From Oscillospiraceae bacterium (lineage in GTDB: Bacteria; Bacillota; Clostridia; Oscillospirales; Ruminococcaceae): DNA of 64,000 bases. A program made the translations under genes and the position numbers. This document shows, in pieces, positions 1-7,329 of this stretch. The stretch covers positions 57,715-121,714 of the forward strand of contig JAFWEV010000060.1 in NCBI GenBank assembly GCA_017512745.1. Reading direction: 5' to 3'. The notes beneath the pieces were generated by a model, which saw only the letters and a program-made list of their open reading frames with translations, was not told the origin of the DNA and ran no database searches. Numbering within the stretch: position 1 is the stretch's first letter; each line of letters begins with the position of its first letter.

Positions 1-608
1 TCCCTTGCTTCGGAAAGGCGCCTGTCATCTATGAGGTTGTCCATCAGCCACATAAGCGCGGCGCGGTTTTGGGGGTTGCTGCGGCAATAGTCGCTGAACC
101 ATTCAATAAGCGCGTGGTGATTGCGGACGTTCCAGTCCGGAATATAGCTTCCCCACGCATTTGCCAGTTCGCTTACCGCGTCCCTGTCTCCTCCGCTTTT
201 CTCTACCGCTTCCTTGCCGCAGGCCGTCGCAAGAAGACGGTACTGTTCTGCCTGATGATTATACAGTTTTGTGAGCAGAGTCTTCGCCTGCCCCTCATAT
301 TTCGGATCTTCCGCAAAAGCGTACATCTGCTGTTCGATCTGCCGCTCTTCCGCTTCGCTGAGTTTTCCGGAACTGTATATGCGGTTCTCTATGCGTTCCA
401 TCTGCTGTTCAGGCGTCATCGCGAACAGCTGGTCTATGGTGACGCCGAAGTATACGGCTATCTCGGGCAGCATCTGAACATCGGGCATGCTGCTGCCGCA
501 TTCCCATTTGCTAACTGACTGCGGGCTGACATTAAGGGCGGCGGCAAGCGCTTCCTGCGTAAGGCCGCGGCCGGTCCGCAGACGGCGTATCTCTCTTCCG
601 ATCTCCAT
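1..608 (-). CDS. HTH (Xre-family) transcriptional regulator, 3' end cut by window edge
   Basis: The reading frame is open to the left edge, so the C-terminus is missing. The first 60 or so residues form a classic Cro/C1-type helix-turn-helix: MEIGREIRRLRTGRGLTQEA, then a recognition helix around NVSPQSVSKWE, and a helix with the motif PDVQMLPEIAVYFGVTIDQL. The rest is helical and charged, with no recognised effector domain; such tails often bind a ligand or hold a dimer together. The ATG start is set by an AAAGGAGGT ribosome site about 7 bases upstream. It lies downstream, on the same strand, of the large TIR/leucine-rich-repeat gene, with about 150 bases and a strong hairpin between them, so co-transcription is possible but not shown. 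It may regulate that neighbour; this is inference from position only. Confidence 0.85.
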   Translation of the reverse strand, partial: MEIGREIRRLRTGRGLTQEALAAALNVSPQSVSKWECGSSMPDVQMLPEIAVYFGVTIDQLFAMTPEQQMERIENRIYSSGKLSEAEERQIEQQMYAFAEDPKYEGQAKTLLTKLYNHQAEQYRLLATACGKEAVEKSGGDRDAVSELANAWGSYIPDWNVRNHHALIEWFSDYCRSNPQNRAALMWLMDNLIDDRRLSEAR

Positions 609-681
609 TATGACGACCTCCTTTTCCTCTGTCCCCATCATATTACGATGCCCGGGGATCAAAAACCAGCGACTGTCATGC

Positions 682-716
682 GAGTCTTCCCGCTCAGCGG
701 TTGAGCGGGAAGACTC
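682..716 (-). terminator. Strong 15-bp hairpin after the TIR/LRR gene
   Basis: Perfect 15-bp inverted repeat (arms 682-696 and 702-716) with a 5-base loop, 41 bases past the stop of the gene at 757-3495. The nearest T-run on the minus strand (GGTTTTTG) is some 15 bases beyond the stem, so it is not a textbook intrinsic terminator. It may work with partial read-through or as an mRNA 3'-end stabiliser. Confidence 0.5.
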
Positions 717-756
717 CGTATACTTCCGGTTTCAGTCATGAGTCAGGGGCTGTCCG

Positions 757-3495
757 TCATTTCCCCCGTCTGCCGAACAGTCTTTCGAAGAGACCGGGGC
801 GCTGTGTTTCGGACTGTTCCGGCTCCGGAACGTCCTCCGGCGCTTCTCCGCTCTTTTCTCCGGAGATTGCTGCTTTGACGGGTTTCGCATCATCGCGCAG
901 GGGTTCTCCGCCTGTCTCTTCACTGAGCGCTTTGCCGCCCGTTTCCGCGCGGCTGTCCGCATTGTCTGCAGTCGCAGGGCGTATACCTTCAGCGCTGCTG
1001 CTTACCATGATATCCTGCTCCCTGCAGTACTTCCATGCAGCGGAACCGGGCCGGCTGATCACCATAAGGTAAGAACAGTTTTTAAACGCATCAAATCCTA
1101 TATTCTTAACACTGTCCGGGATCTCGATCGCTTCCAGGGCCGTGCACCCTTCGAAAGCTCTGGGTCCTATCTCATTCACGCTCTGCGGGATGCTTACTGA
1201 AACAAGCGCGCGACAGAAGCAGAATGCCCCGAGTTCTATCTCCTTCACTCCGTCCTGAATCTCGACCGATTCAAGGTTCTTGCAGGAGTTGAAAGACATC
1301 ATTCCGATCTTCTTTATGTGGTTCGGAACAGTGACCGATCTAAAGCTGTCACAGCCTGCGAACACATAGTCGTCGATCCTCTCAATACTTTCGGGGATCA
1401 CAAGCGAAGGTAGTTTTTTGCAGCCGGAAAATGCTCTGGTTCTGATCTCCGTGACGCTGTCCGGGACATAAGCAGTTTCAAGGCTGCTGCAGTCTTCGAA
1501 CGTCCATTTTTCTATAACGGCGACACGGTCCGGGATGACGACAGATGTGAGCGCAGCGCATCCCTTGAACGCGCTCTCTCCTATTTCAGTGACGCTGTCC
1601 GGTATAGTGACATCAGTGAGCTCAGAGCAACCCTCGAACGCCCCTTTCCCGATCTTCTTCACACTGTCCGGGATCCTGAGCGTTTTAAGGCGGACGCATT
1701 TTCTGAAGGCGTTTTCCGCAATCCCGATCACGGGCATACCGCTGTATTCACTCTCTATCCACGGACTCGGATTCATGCCGTTGTATTTTGTGATAACAAT
1801 GCCCTCGTCCGTTTTTTCATACTCGAATCCCGGCAGGATCGCACTGTTTCTGCATCCTCTCTTCTGTAGATGCCTGGCGAGTTTTGTGTTCATGTCCGGA
1901 TCGATGCCGAATGCGTAATTCAGCCACTGCATCAGATGAAGATCAAGCAGTTCTTCCGGAAGATCACTATCCTCGAGAACTTCCATCTGGCAGACAGCGA
2001 TATCCTTTCCCGCCCGGAATTCATCGATAAGTATATTTCTGAGGTGTTTATCGGCCAGGAAAGCTTTGCTCAGAAAGACGACCAAACAGGCGCTGTTTAT
2101 GAGTTTATCGCCATACTCCCCGTTTTCCGCCGCGTTGTACATCCTGCAGCCGCCGTTTGCGGCTTCGACAATGATCGCCTTCGCAGCCGCCGAATCCTTT
2201 TCTTCGTACAGGCAGTAAGCGAAACCGTCTCCGTCCGCTTCTCCTCTTTCCGCCGGGCTCACGGCGACGGAAATGCCCTTCGCCACACGCTTTTCGCCCT
2301 TGGTGAGGCCGTTGACTTTCTCGAGCGCTGTTTCGATCTCCGAAGGTGAAACGCTTGCCTGTACCGCCCTGTCATCTATCTCATAGTCGGTCCCGTCATC
2401 GACGATGCACTTTATTATGGGTCTGCCGGCGTCCAGCGCCCACGGGATCTCATTATTCCGGATATACGGGCTGTCCAGCGAGTTCTTCGTGACATAGAGC
2501 AGGAATGCCGCGCAGTTCCTTATGTGAATATCGAGCGTCTCATCGTATCTGTCACCGATCGTAAGGCCTTCGTCGTACCAGATCTTCCACCCGGATTCAT
2601 ACAGTGGTTTTATGCTGTTTAAAACCATATCCCTGTCTTTGTGGGAATAGCTTATAAATATATACGGGGCTTCCTCATCTGCGAGGAAAGGAGATGCGAG
2701 CCGTTCAATATCCTGCGGAAGAAGGCCGTGGAAAGCCTCGTACTGATAGTCGAAAATGTACGTAAGATTCTGCTCATCGCAGAAACTGTGGGCATATGAG
2801 CCCTCGCCGCAGACGATCGTTATACGGCATTCCGAGAATGTCCCGGGAGCCATTCTCTGCACGCTGTTTGGAATCACTACCGAACTGAGGCTCACACAGT
2901 TGCTGAACGCAAAATTCCCGATCGCCGTCACACTGTCCGGGATGGTGACCGAGGATAGACAGGTGCACCCGTTGAATGCCATGTCGGCGATTCCCTCCAC
3001 ACCGTCCGGAATGTCTATGGAAGTAAGACTTGTGCAGTGTTCAAACGCCCATCTCCCGATCAGAAGCACGCCCTTCCGAATCGTGGCGGAGGACAGTGCG
3101 GAGCAATTGCTGAATGTGTTCCATCCGATAGCCCTGACTCCGGACGGGATCGTCACCGAGGTGAGGCTCTTACACCGGTCGAATGCGTAAGCCCCTATAT
3201 TGCTCACGCTGTCCGGAATGCTGACGGAAGAGAGTTTTTCGCAGCCCTGAAACGCCTTTTCTCCGATGATCATCAAACGCTTCGGCATCCTGACCTCAGT
3301 CAGGTTCGGGCACTCCGAAAAGGACAGCTTTCCTATCGTGATAACGCTGTCAGGCAGCTCTACCGATACCGCAGTCTTGCATCCGAAAAAAGCCCACTCC
3401 GCGATGGTGGTAACACCGTCCGGGACAACAACTTCTGCACCCGTCCCGGTGTATTTCTTCAATATTCCGTTCTCTATCTGAAATTGATCCTGCAT
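757..3495 (-). CDS. TIR-domain protein flanked by two blocks of BspA-type leucine-rich repeats
   Basis: Predicted 912 residues. Residues about 20-225 and 585-810 are BspA-like LRR_5 repeats of about 23 residues, with the recurring pattern IPDSVxxIGxxAFxxCxxL. Between them lies a TIR domain (about 277-400) opening with YIFISYSHKD. Its helix carries SLDSPYIRNNEIPWAL, where Glu349 sits at the position of the catalytic glutamate of NAD-cleaving TIR domains. A second, degenerate TIR-like segment (about 423-548) follows, with CLVVFLSKAFLADKHLRN. The tail (830-912) is charged and low in complexity and ends GLFERLFGRRGK. No signal peptide or membrane segment is seen, so it should be cytoplasmic, unlike most BspA-like surface proteins. 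The start follows GGGGAGGAAACA. By family, LRRs sense and TIRs signal or cleave NAD; a role in defence or signalling is inference. Only a truncated HTH gene lies downstream. Confidence 0.9.
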   Translation of the reverse strand: MQDQFQIENGILKKYTGTGAEVVVPDGVTTIAEWAFFGCKTAVSVELPDSVITIGKLSFSECPNLTEVRMPKRLMIIGEKAFQGCEKLSSVSIPDSVSNIGAYAFDRCKSLTSVTIPSGVRAIGWNTFSNCSALSSATIRKGVLLIGRWAFEHCTSLTSIDIPDGVEGIADMAFNGCTCLSSVTIPDSVTAIGNFAFSNCVSLSSVVIPNSVQRMAPGTFSECRITIVCGEGSYAHSFCDEQNLTYIFDYQYEAFHGLLPQDIERLASPFLADEEAPYIFISYSHKDRDMVLNSIKPLYESGWKIWYDEGLTIGDRYDETLDIHIRNCAAFLLYVTKNSLDSPYIRNNEIPWALDAGRPIIKCIVDDGTDYEIDDRAVQASVSPSEIETALEKVNGLTKGEKRVAKGISVAVSPAERGEADGDGFAYCLYEEKDSAAAKAIIVEAANGGCRMYNAAENGEYGDKLINSACLVVFLSKAFLADKHLRNILIDEFRAGKDIAVCQMEVLEDSDLPEELLDLHLMQWLNYAFGIDPDMNTKLARHLQKRGCRNSAILPGFEYEKTDEGIVITKYNGMNPSPWIESEYSGMPVIGIAENAFRKCVRLKTLRIPDSVKKIGKGAFEGCSELTDVTIPDSVTEIGESAFKGCAALTSVVIPDRVAVIEKWTFEDCSSLETAYVPDSVTEIRTRAFSGCKKLPSLVIPESIERIDDYVFAGCDSFRSVTVPNHIKKIGMMSFNSCKNLESVEIQDGVKEIELGAFCFCRALVSVSIPQSVNEIGPRAFEGCTALEAIEIPDSVKNIGFDAFKNCSYLMVISRPGSAAWKYCREQDIMVSSSAEGIRPATADNADSRAETGGKALSEETGGEPLRDDAKPVKAAISGEKSGEAPEDVPEPEQSETQRPGLFERLFGRRGK

Positions 3496-3703
3496 TGTTT
3501 CCTCCCCGATTTCTTCTTCTGAATAAAAATGGGATGTTTGCTACAGTACTTATAAACAGTGGATCCTCACGCAATCGATACCCTCAAGGGCACAGGCGTC
3601 GTGGGAATGCGCCGATCAGTTATAATGTATGCCCGTGAATAGTATCACATATGTTTATTTGTTTGTCACTGAGAGTCGGGTCATTGCCTTTCCTGCAGAG
3701 AAG

Positions 3704-3750
3704 CAAAAAGCCGGCTCTATCACAACCGAAGTTGCGATAGTCGCCGGTTT
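3704..3750 (-). terminator. Intrinsic terminator of the glycan operon
   Basis: Hairpin with GCCGG/CCGGC closing arms and inner CTATC/GATAG and CAAC/GTTG pairs (about 3710-3748), followed on the minus strand by GCTTTTTGC. It lies about 25 bases past the stop of the last operon gene at 3774. The stretch 3496-3703 between it and the TIR/LRR gene holds no gene I can support and presumably carries that gene's promoter. Confidence 0.75.
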
Positions 3751-3773
3751 TTTCGATATGTATTTCGGTTCTG

Positions 3774-4889
3774 TTATTGGAGCAATGCGAGACCGTGACT
3801 CTGCACATCGCCGTTCACAGCGGCATAGATCCAGTCCGCGACGCTGACGTCATCCTCCAGCTTGTCAAAAACATTGCTGGAAATGATCGTGTGCTGCGTA
3901 TTGCGGGTTTCTGCGTCTTCTGCATGATTCCATATATAGATCCCGATTTCAGGGATATTTTCCTGCAGACCTTTGACCATTTCCGCAAGATCTTTTTGGA
4001 ACAGGTCATCGTTTTCTTTATCCTTTGTCATGGTGCCGGTACGGATATACGCCTGATACTGCTGCAGTGTATCATCTCTGTACGAGCAATCGAAAAGTAT
4101 CTTGACGGAGTCCCCTCGCTTGTTGTGAAGAGCGGTCAGGCTGTCCAGTACGAGATTGTCTGTCGTCAGCCTGTCAGAGATTTCTGCAGGCGATTGCCAA
4201 AGGTTCACCGCCGTCTCATGCCACCCTTCATAGAGCAGCAGCGAGCTGTCTACGCAGACCGTTATATTATTTGCACTCGGGAAGCGGTCGATCACATCGT
4301 CGGCCAGAAGCGAGGTGGCAAAGCCGCCTGCGGAGAAACCCGTCACCAGCAGTGTGTCGGGCTCGCCCACATAGGGCTTGATCTGTTCCAAGAAGGAGGC
4401 GTAATTGATGTAACCGGTGTGATAAACCGTTTTGCCGTTTCCATTGTATACGCCGGTTCCCGCGTGGAAATCACCGGTCGCATAGGGGATCACGATGAAG
4501 CTCCAATCCTTGAAGGGGTTGTTCTCCCAGTCGCTGCCTATTCCGCCCTGTGCAACGAAATCCTGGGCTGCCGCTCTGGTGGCATAGAACTTTGTTCCGC
4601 CTTCCGACGTTTCCGGCGTAATGCTCACACCGCCGCCGAAGAAATATACGACGACCTTGTTCTCGGTGCCTTTTCTGAAAATTCCGTGCCATTCGCTGCC
4701 GTCTGAGGATTGGGTTCCATCAACTGCAACCTCATACCACTTTCCGATCTCCGGTTCACCTTTCAGTTTCGGAAAACTTTTCAGAAAGGTATTTTTCAGC
4801 AGTACAAACCCGCCGATCGCCAGCATAACAATGATACAGGCGAGAATGAGCAGTATTTTTTTTATTATTCCGTGTTTTTTCTTATCCAT
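3774..4889 (-). CDS. Membrane-anchored pectin acetylesterase-like protein (CE13/NOTUM type)
   Basis: Predicted 371 residues. An N-terminal KKK stretch and one hydrophobic segment (about residues 8-30) look like an uncleaved anchor, which would place the enzyme outside the membrane. The body resembles the pectinacetylesterase/NOTUM family of alpha/beta hydrolases: WHGIFRKG followed by VVVYFFGGGVS (oxyanion region), a GDFHAGTG motif, and nucleophile elbow GFSAGGFATS. A late His in NTQHT may be the catalytic histidine. It should remove acetyl esters from pectic glycans at the cell surface; this is family inference. It is the last gene of the operon, 13 bases after the GH94 gene, with ribosome site GCGGAGAA. 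It is a paralogue of the soluble protein at 13152-14276, so the operon has one outside and one inside version. Confidence 0.82.
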   Translation of the reverse strand: MDKKKHGIIKKILLILACIIVMLAIGGFVLLKNTFLKSFPKLKGEPEIGKWYEVAVDGTQSSDGSEWHGIFRKGTENKVVVYFFGGGVSITPETSEGGTKFYATRAAAQDFVAQGGIGSDWENNPFKDWSFIVIPYATGDFHAGTGVYNGNGKTVYHTGYINYASFLEQIKPYVGEPDTLLVTGFSAGGFATSLLADDVIDRFPSANNITVCVDSSLLLYEGWHETAVNLWQSPAEISDRLTTDNLVLDSLTALHNKRGDSVKILFDCSYRDDTLQQYQAYIRTGTMTKDKENDDLFQKDLAEMVKGLQENIPEIGIYIWNHAEDAETRNTQHTIISSNVFDKLEDDVSVADWIYAAVNGDVQSHGLALLQ

Positions 4890-4902
4890 TTGTTCTCCGC
4901 TA

Positions 4903-7329
4903 TTATGATCCCATTGTTACCTGAATATTAGCTTCTGACCGGCCGCTCAGAATCGTTTCTGTCACAAGCAACCCGTTATCCCGGTCAATTCTCTTGCCAT
5001 CGACACGTATTTCCCTGACCCCGTGCTGGACATGATCGGGATTTTCGATCCGGATCGTCAGTTTGCAGCCCCGGTAGGTCCGTTCCACTGCAAAGCCGTC
5101 CCACGCAGCGGGTATCGCCGGGTCGATCAGCAATCCCTTGAGAGTAGGCCGAATGCCCAGCAGATACTGGGTCGCCACCACATCCATCCAGGCCGCTGTG
5201 CCGGTAACCTGGCTGACACAGCCCCAACCGAACTTTTCATTATCCTTGCCAAGCATGGTGGAGCAGTATGCGTAAGCCTCAGCGTGATATCGTTCAACGC
5301 CGACTTTTCTGATCACTTCATTCGGCATGATCTGCTTGTAGTATTTCCAGGCCAGCTCACCATGTCCCAGCAGAGCTTCAGCCATGATCGCCCAGCAGTT
5401 GGCCTGACAGAAAACGCCGCCGTTCTCGGAATATCCGGCAGGAAGGCCATTGACCATGGCGGATTCCTTACTGGGCCAGCCGGGGTAACCGGGAGTATTC
5501 AGCAGCAGGCCCATATCTGTGTCCAGTTCCCGGGCTGCGCTGTTCATAGCCTCGATCTGATGCTCCCTGCAGGCATCCGCAATGACCATCCAGCTCTGGG
5601 CGTTGAGCCATATACGGGCATGTTCCTGAGCATGAGTGCCGACGGGCTTGGCTTCGTCATCCAGACCCCGCAGGAACCACTCGCCGTCCCAGGCATACTT
5701 CTCCAGCGCTTTTTCCTGCTTCGCAATGAGTTTGGCAAAGGAATCTGCAGCGGCATGATCCCCACGCATCTCGGCCATCTCTGAAAGCTGACGAAGTGCG
5801 TAGATATGCTGCTGCGAGACCATAATGCTCTCGCCCCTGCCCTTGCGGCCGAAAGGACCGAGATGGTCGTTCCAGTCGGAGAACAGGATCAGAGGCAGAT
5901 TATGTTCACCCAGGTGTTTTTCGGTGAAGTCCACACCGCGCAGCAGATGCTCCCACAGCGTAGTGGTACCGGCAGGCGTGACAAGGTCTGTTCCGAGGAA
6001 CGGGACCTCTTTGTCCAGGAAGCACAGATCACCGGTCTCTGCGGCGATGGCATAGGCCAGATATACCATCCAGATGTGATCGTCCGAGCGCGTAATATCC
6101 TGCGGCGGGCGTTTTTCCTCGGGCCAGGCAGTATGAATGGCGTGGCCGTCCTCCAGTTGCTGGGAAGCCAGATACCACAGCATCTCTGTCGCCCACTCCG
6201 GTTTGCGGTAAGCCTGAGCCAGCATGTCCTGAGCAGTATCCCTAAAGCCGATACCGCGCACTCCGGAGGCGTCCGAACTGATGGAGCGGGAATAGCGGGC
6301 GGTCTGCACGCTCTGCAGCGGGTTCCAGGTGTTGATCATCCGCTCGGCGTCCGCATCCGGAAGATCGCACTGAAGGACGCTCAGGTGCTCATCCCACCAG
6401 GCCTGCAGCTTTTCGAACTGCCGATCCGGCGCGCCGTCTGCGCGGAGAGCCGTAAGCGTTTCCTTTGCACCTTTCACGGCCTTGTCATAGTCGGACAGCG
6501 CTCCTTCGGTCACACCGAGGAAGAAATGGATCCGCTCTTCTGTTCCTGTCTTCAGACTGACATGGGTATGTAATGCACCGCAGGGCTCGCCGCCCTGCAG
6601 ATTGGTGTTGGAGAGGTGACCATTATGAATCTCAACGGGATTTCTCTCATCCCGGTAATTGCCGCAGAATACATCCCGGTTGCAACAGAAAGAGTCGATT
6701 CTCGCATCCGAGCTGAAGTACACCAGCGGGGATTCGTCCTTGCGCGGGTGCATCCAGGCGGTGTAGGCATAAGTGATGGCCTGCAGGTCCTCGTCGAATA
6801 CCGCGCGGGTGTTCCACTTGAGATAATAGCCGAGGATATTCTCTTCCCGCGCCAGAAACTGGCTGAGTTCCACATAGGCGAATACGTCGCAGGAAATCTC
6901 CTCGCCGCTGTCGTTGATGAGTTTCAGCTCCCACACCAGCGCGTCATAATCCTGAGCCATATAGAGTTTCAGAGAAGCAGTCAGGCCGTTCTTTTCTGCC
7001 GTGAATGTGGAGAAACCCGGTGCATGGCTAGCTTCACGGAAGTCCACCGGCGTTTCGCTGGGGCGAAAAGCGGGAGACCATATGGTGCCGTCCTCCATGC
7101 GGATATACACATAGAAGCCCGGAGAGTCGATCGGCATGTTGTAGAAACGATATCGTGTCAGGCGGAACATCATCGGGGACAGCCACCAGCTGAATCCCCC
7201 GCCCGCCTGGGAGACGAAAGCATGCATCCTGCCGTTTGAGAGATAATTGATCCACGGCGAAGGCAGATCAAAGCGGTCGAAGCGGATCTCCCGCCGATCG
7301 TCATAAAAGTGATAAGGCAGCTTATCCAT
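4903..7329 (-). CDS. GH94-family glycoside phosphorylase (cellobiose phosphorylase-like)
   Basis: About 808 residues. The N-terminal beta-sandwich is followed by the helical barrel of GH94 (glycosyltransferase 36-like) enzymes. It carries GIGFRDTAQDMLAQ, SDDHIWMVYLAYAI and FSDWND near residue 485, where the family places the general acid Asp. These enzymes split beta-glucosides with phosphate to give a sugar 1-phosphate and save ATP; they are cytoplasmic, and no signal peptide is seen. The chosen ATG (7329) has AAGGAG 7 bases upstream and overlaps the end of the rhamnosidase gene by 8 bases, which suggests translational coupling. A GTG 33 bases further upstream lacks such a site. The exact disaccharide substrate cannot be read; GH94 covers cellobiose, chitobiose, laminaribiose and other linkages. 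Confidence 0.88.
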   Translation of the reverse strand: MDKLPYHFYDDRREIRFDRFDLPSPWINYLSNGRMHAFVSQAGGGFSWWLSPMMFRLTRYRFYNMPIDSPGFYVYIRMEDGTIWSPAFRPSETPVDFREASHAPGFSTFTAEKNGLTASLKLYMAQDYDALVWELKLINDSGEEISCDVFAYVELSQFLAREENILGYYLKWNTRAVFDEDLQAITYAYTAWMHPRKDESPLVYFSSDARIDSFCCNRDVFCGNYRDERNPVEIHNGHLSNTNLQGGEPCGALHTHVSLKTGTEERIHFFLGVTEGALSDYDKAVKGAKETLTALRADGAPDRQFEKLQAWWDEHLSVLQCDLPDADAERMINTWNPLQSVQTARYSRSISSDASGVRGIGFRDTAQDMLAQAYRKPEWATEMLWYLASQQLEDGHAIHTAWPEEKRPPQDITRSDDHIWMVYLAYAIAAETGDLCFLDKEVPFLGTDLVTPAGTTTLWEHLLRGVDFTEKHLGEHNLPLILFSDWNDHLGPFGRKGRGESIMVSQQHIYALRQLSEMAEMRGDHAAADSFAKLIAKQEKALEKYAWDGEWFLRGLDDEAKPVGTHAQEHARIWLNAQSWMVIADACREHQIEAMNSAARELDTDMGLLLNTPGYPGWPSKESAMVNGLPAGYSENGGVFCQANCWAIMAEALLGHGELAWKYYKQIMPNEVIRKVGVERYHAEAYAYCSTMLGKDNEKFGWGCVSQVTGTAAWMDVVATQYLLGIRPTLKGLLIDPAIPAAWDGFAVERTYRGCKLTIRIENPDHVQHGVREIRVDGKRIDRDNGLLVTETILSGRSEANIQVTMGS

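Noticed and set aside
757..3495. Regular repeats about 69 bases apart, a first look suggesting a repeat array
   Set aside because: They are codons of the 23-residue leucine-rich repeats; the DNA copies are diverged and there are no unique spacers, so this is not CRISPR.
3620..3625. TATAAT on the plus strand
   Set aside because: No fitting -35 and no plus-strand gene follows.
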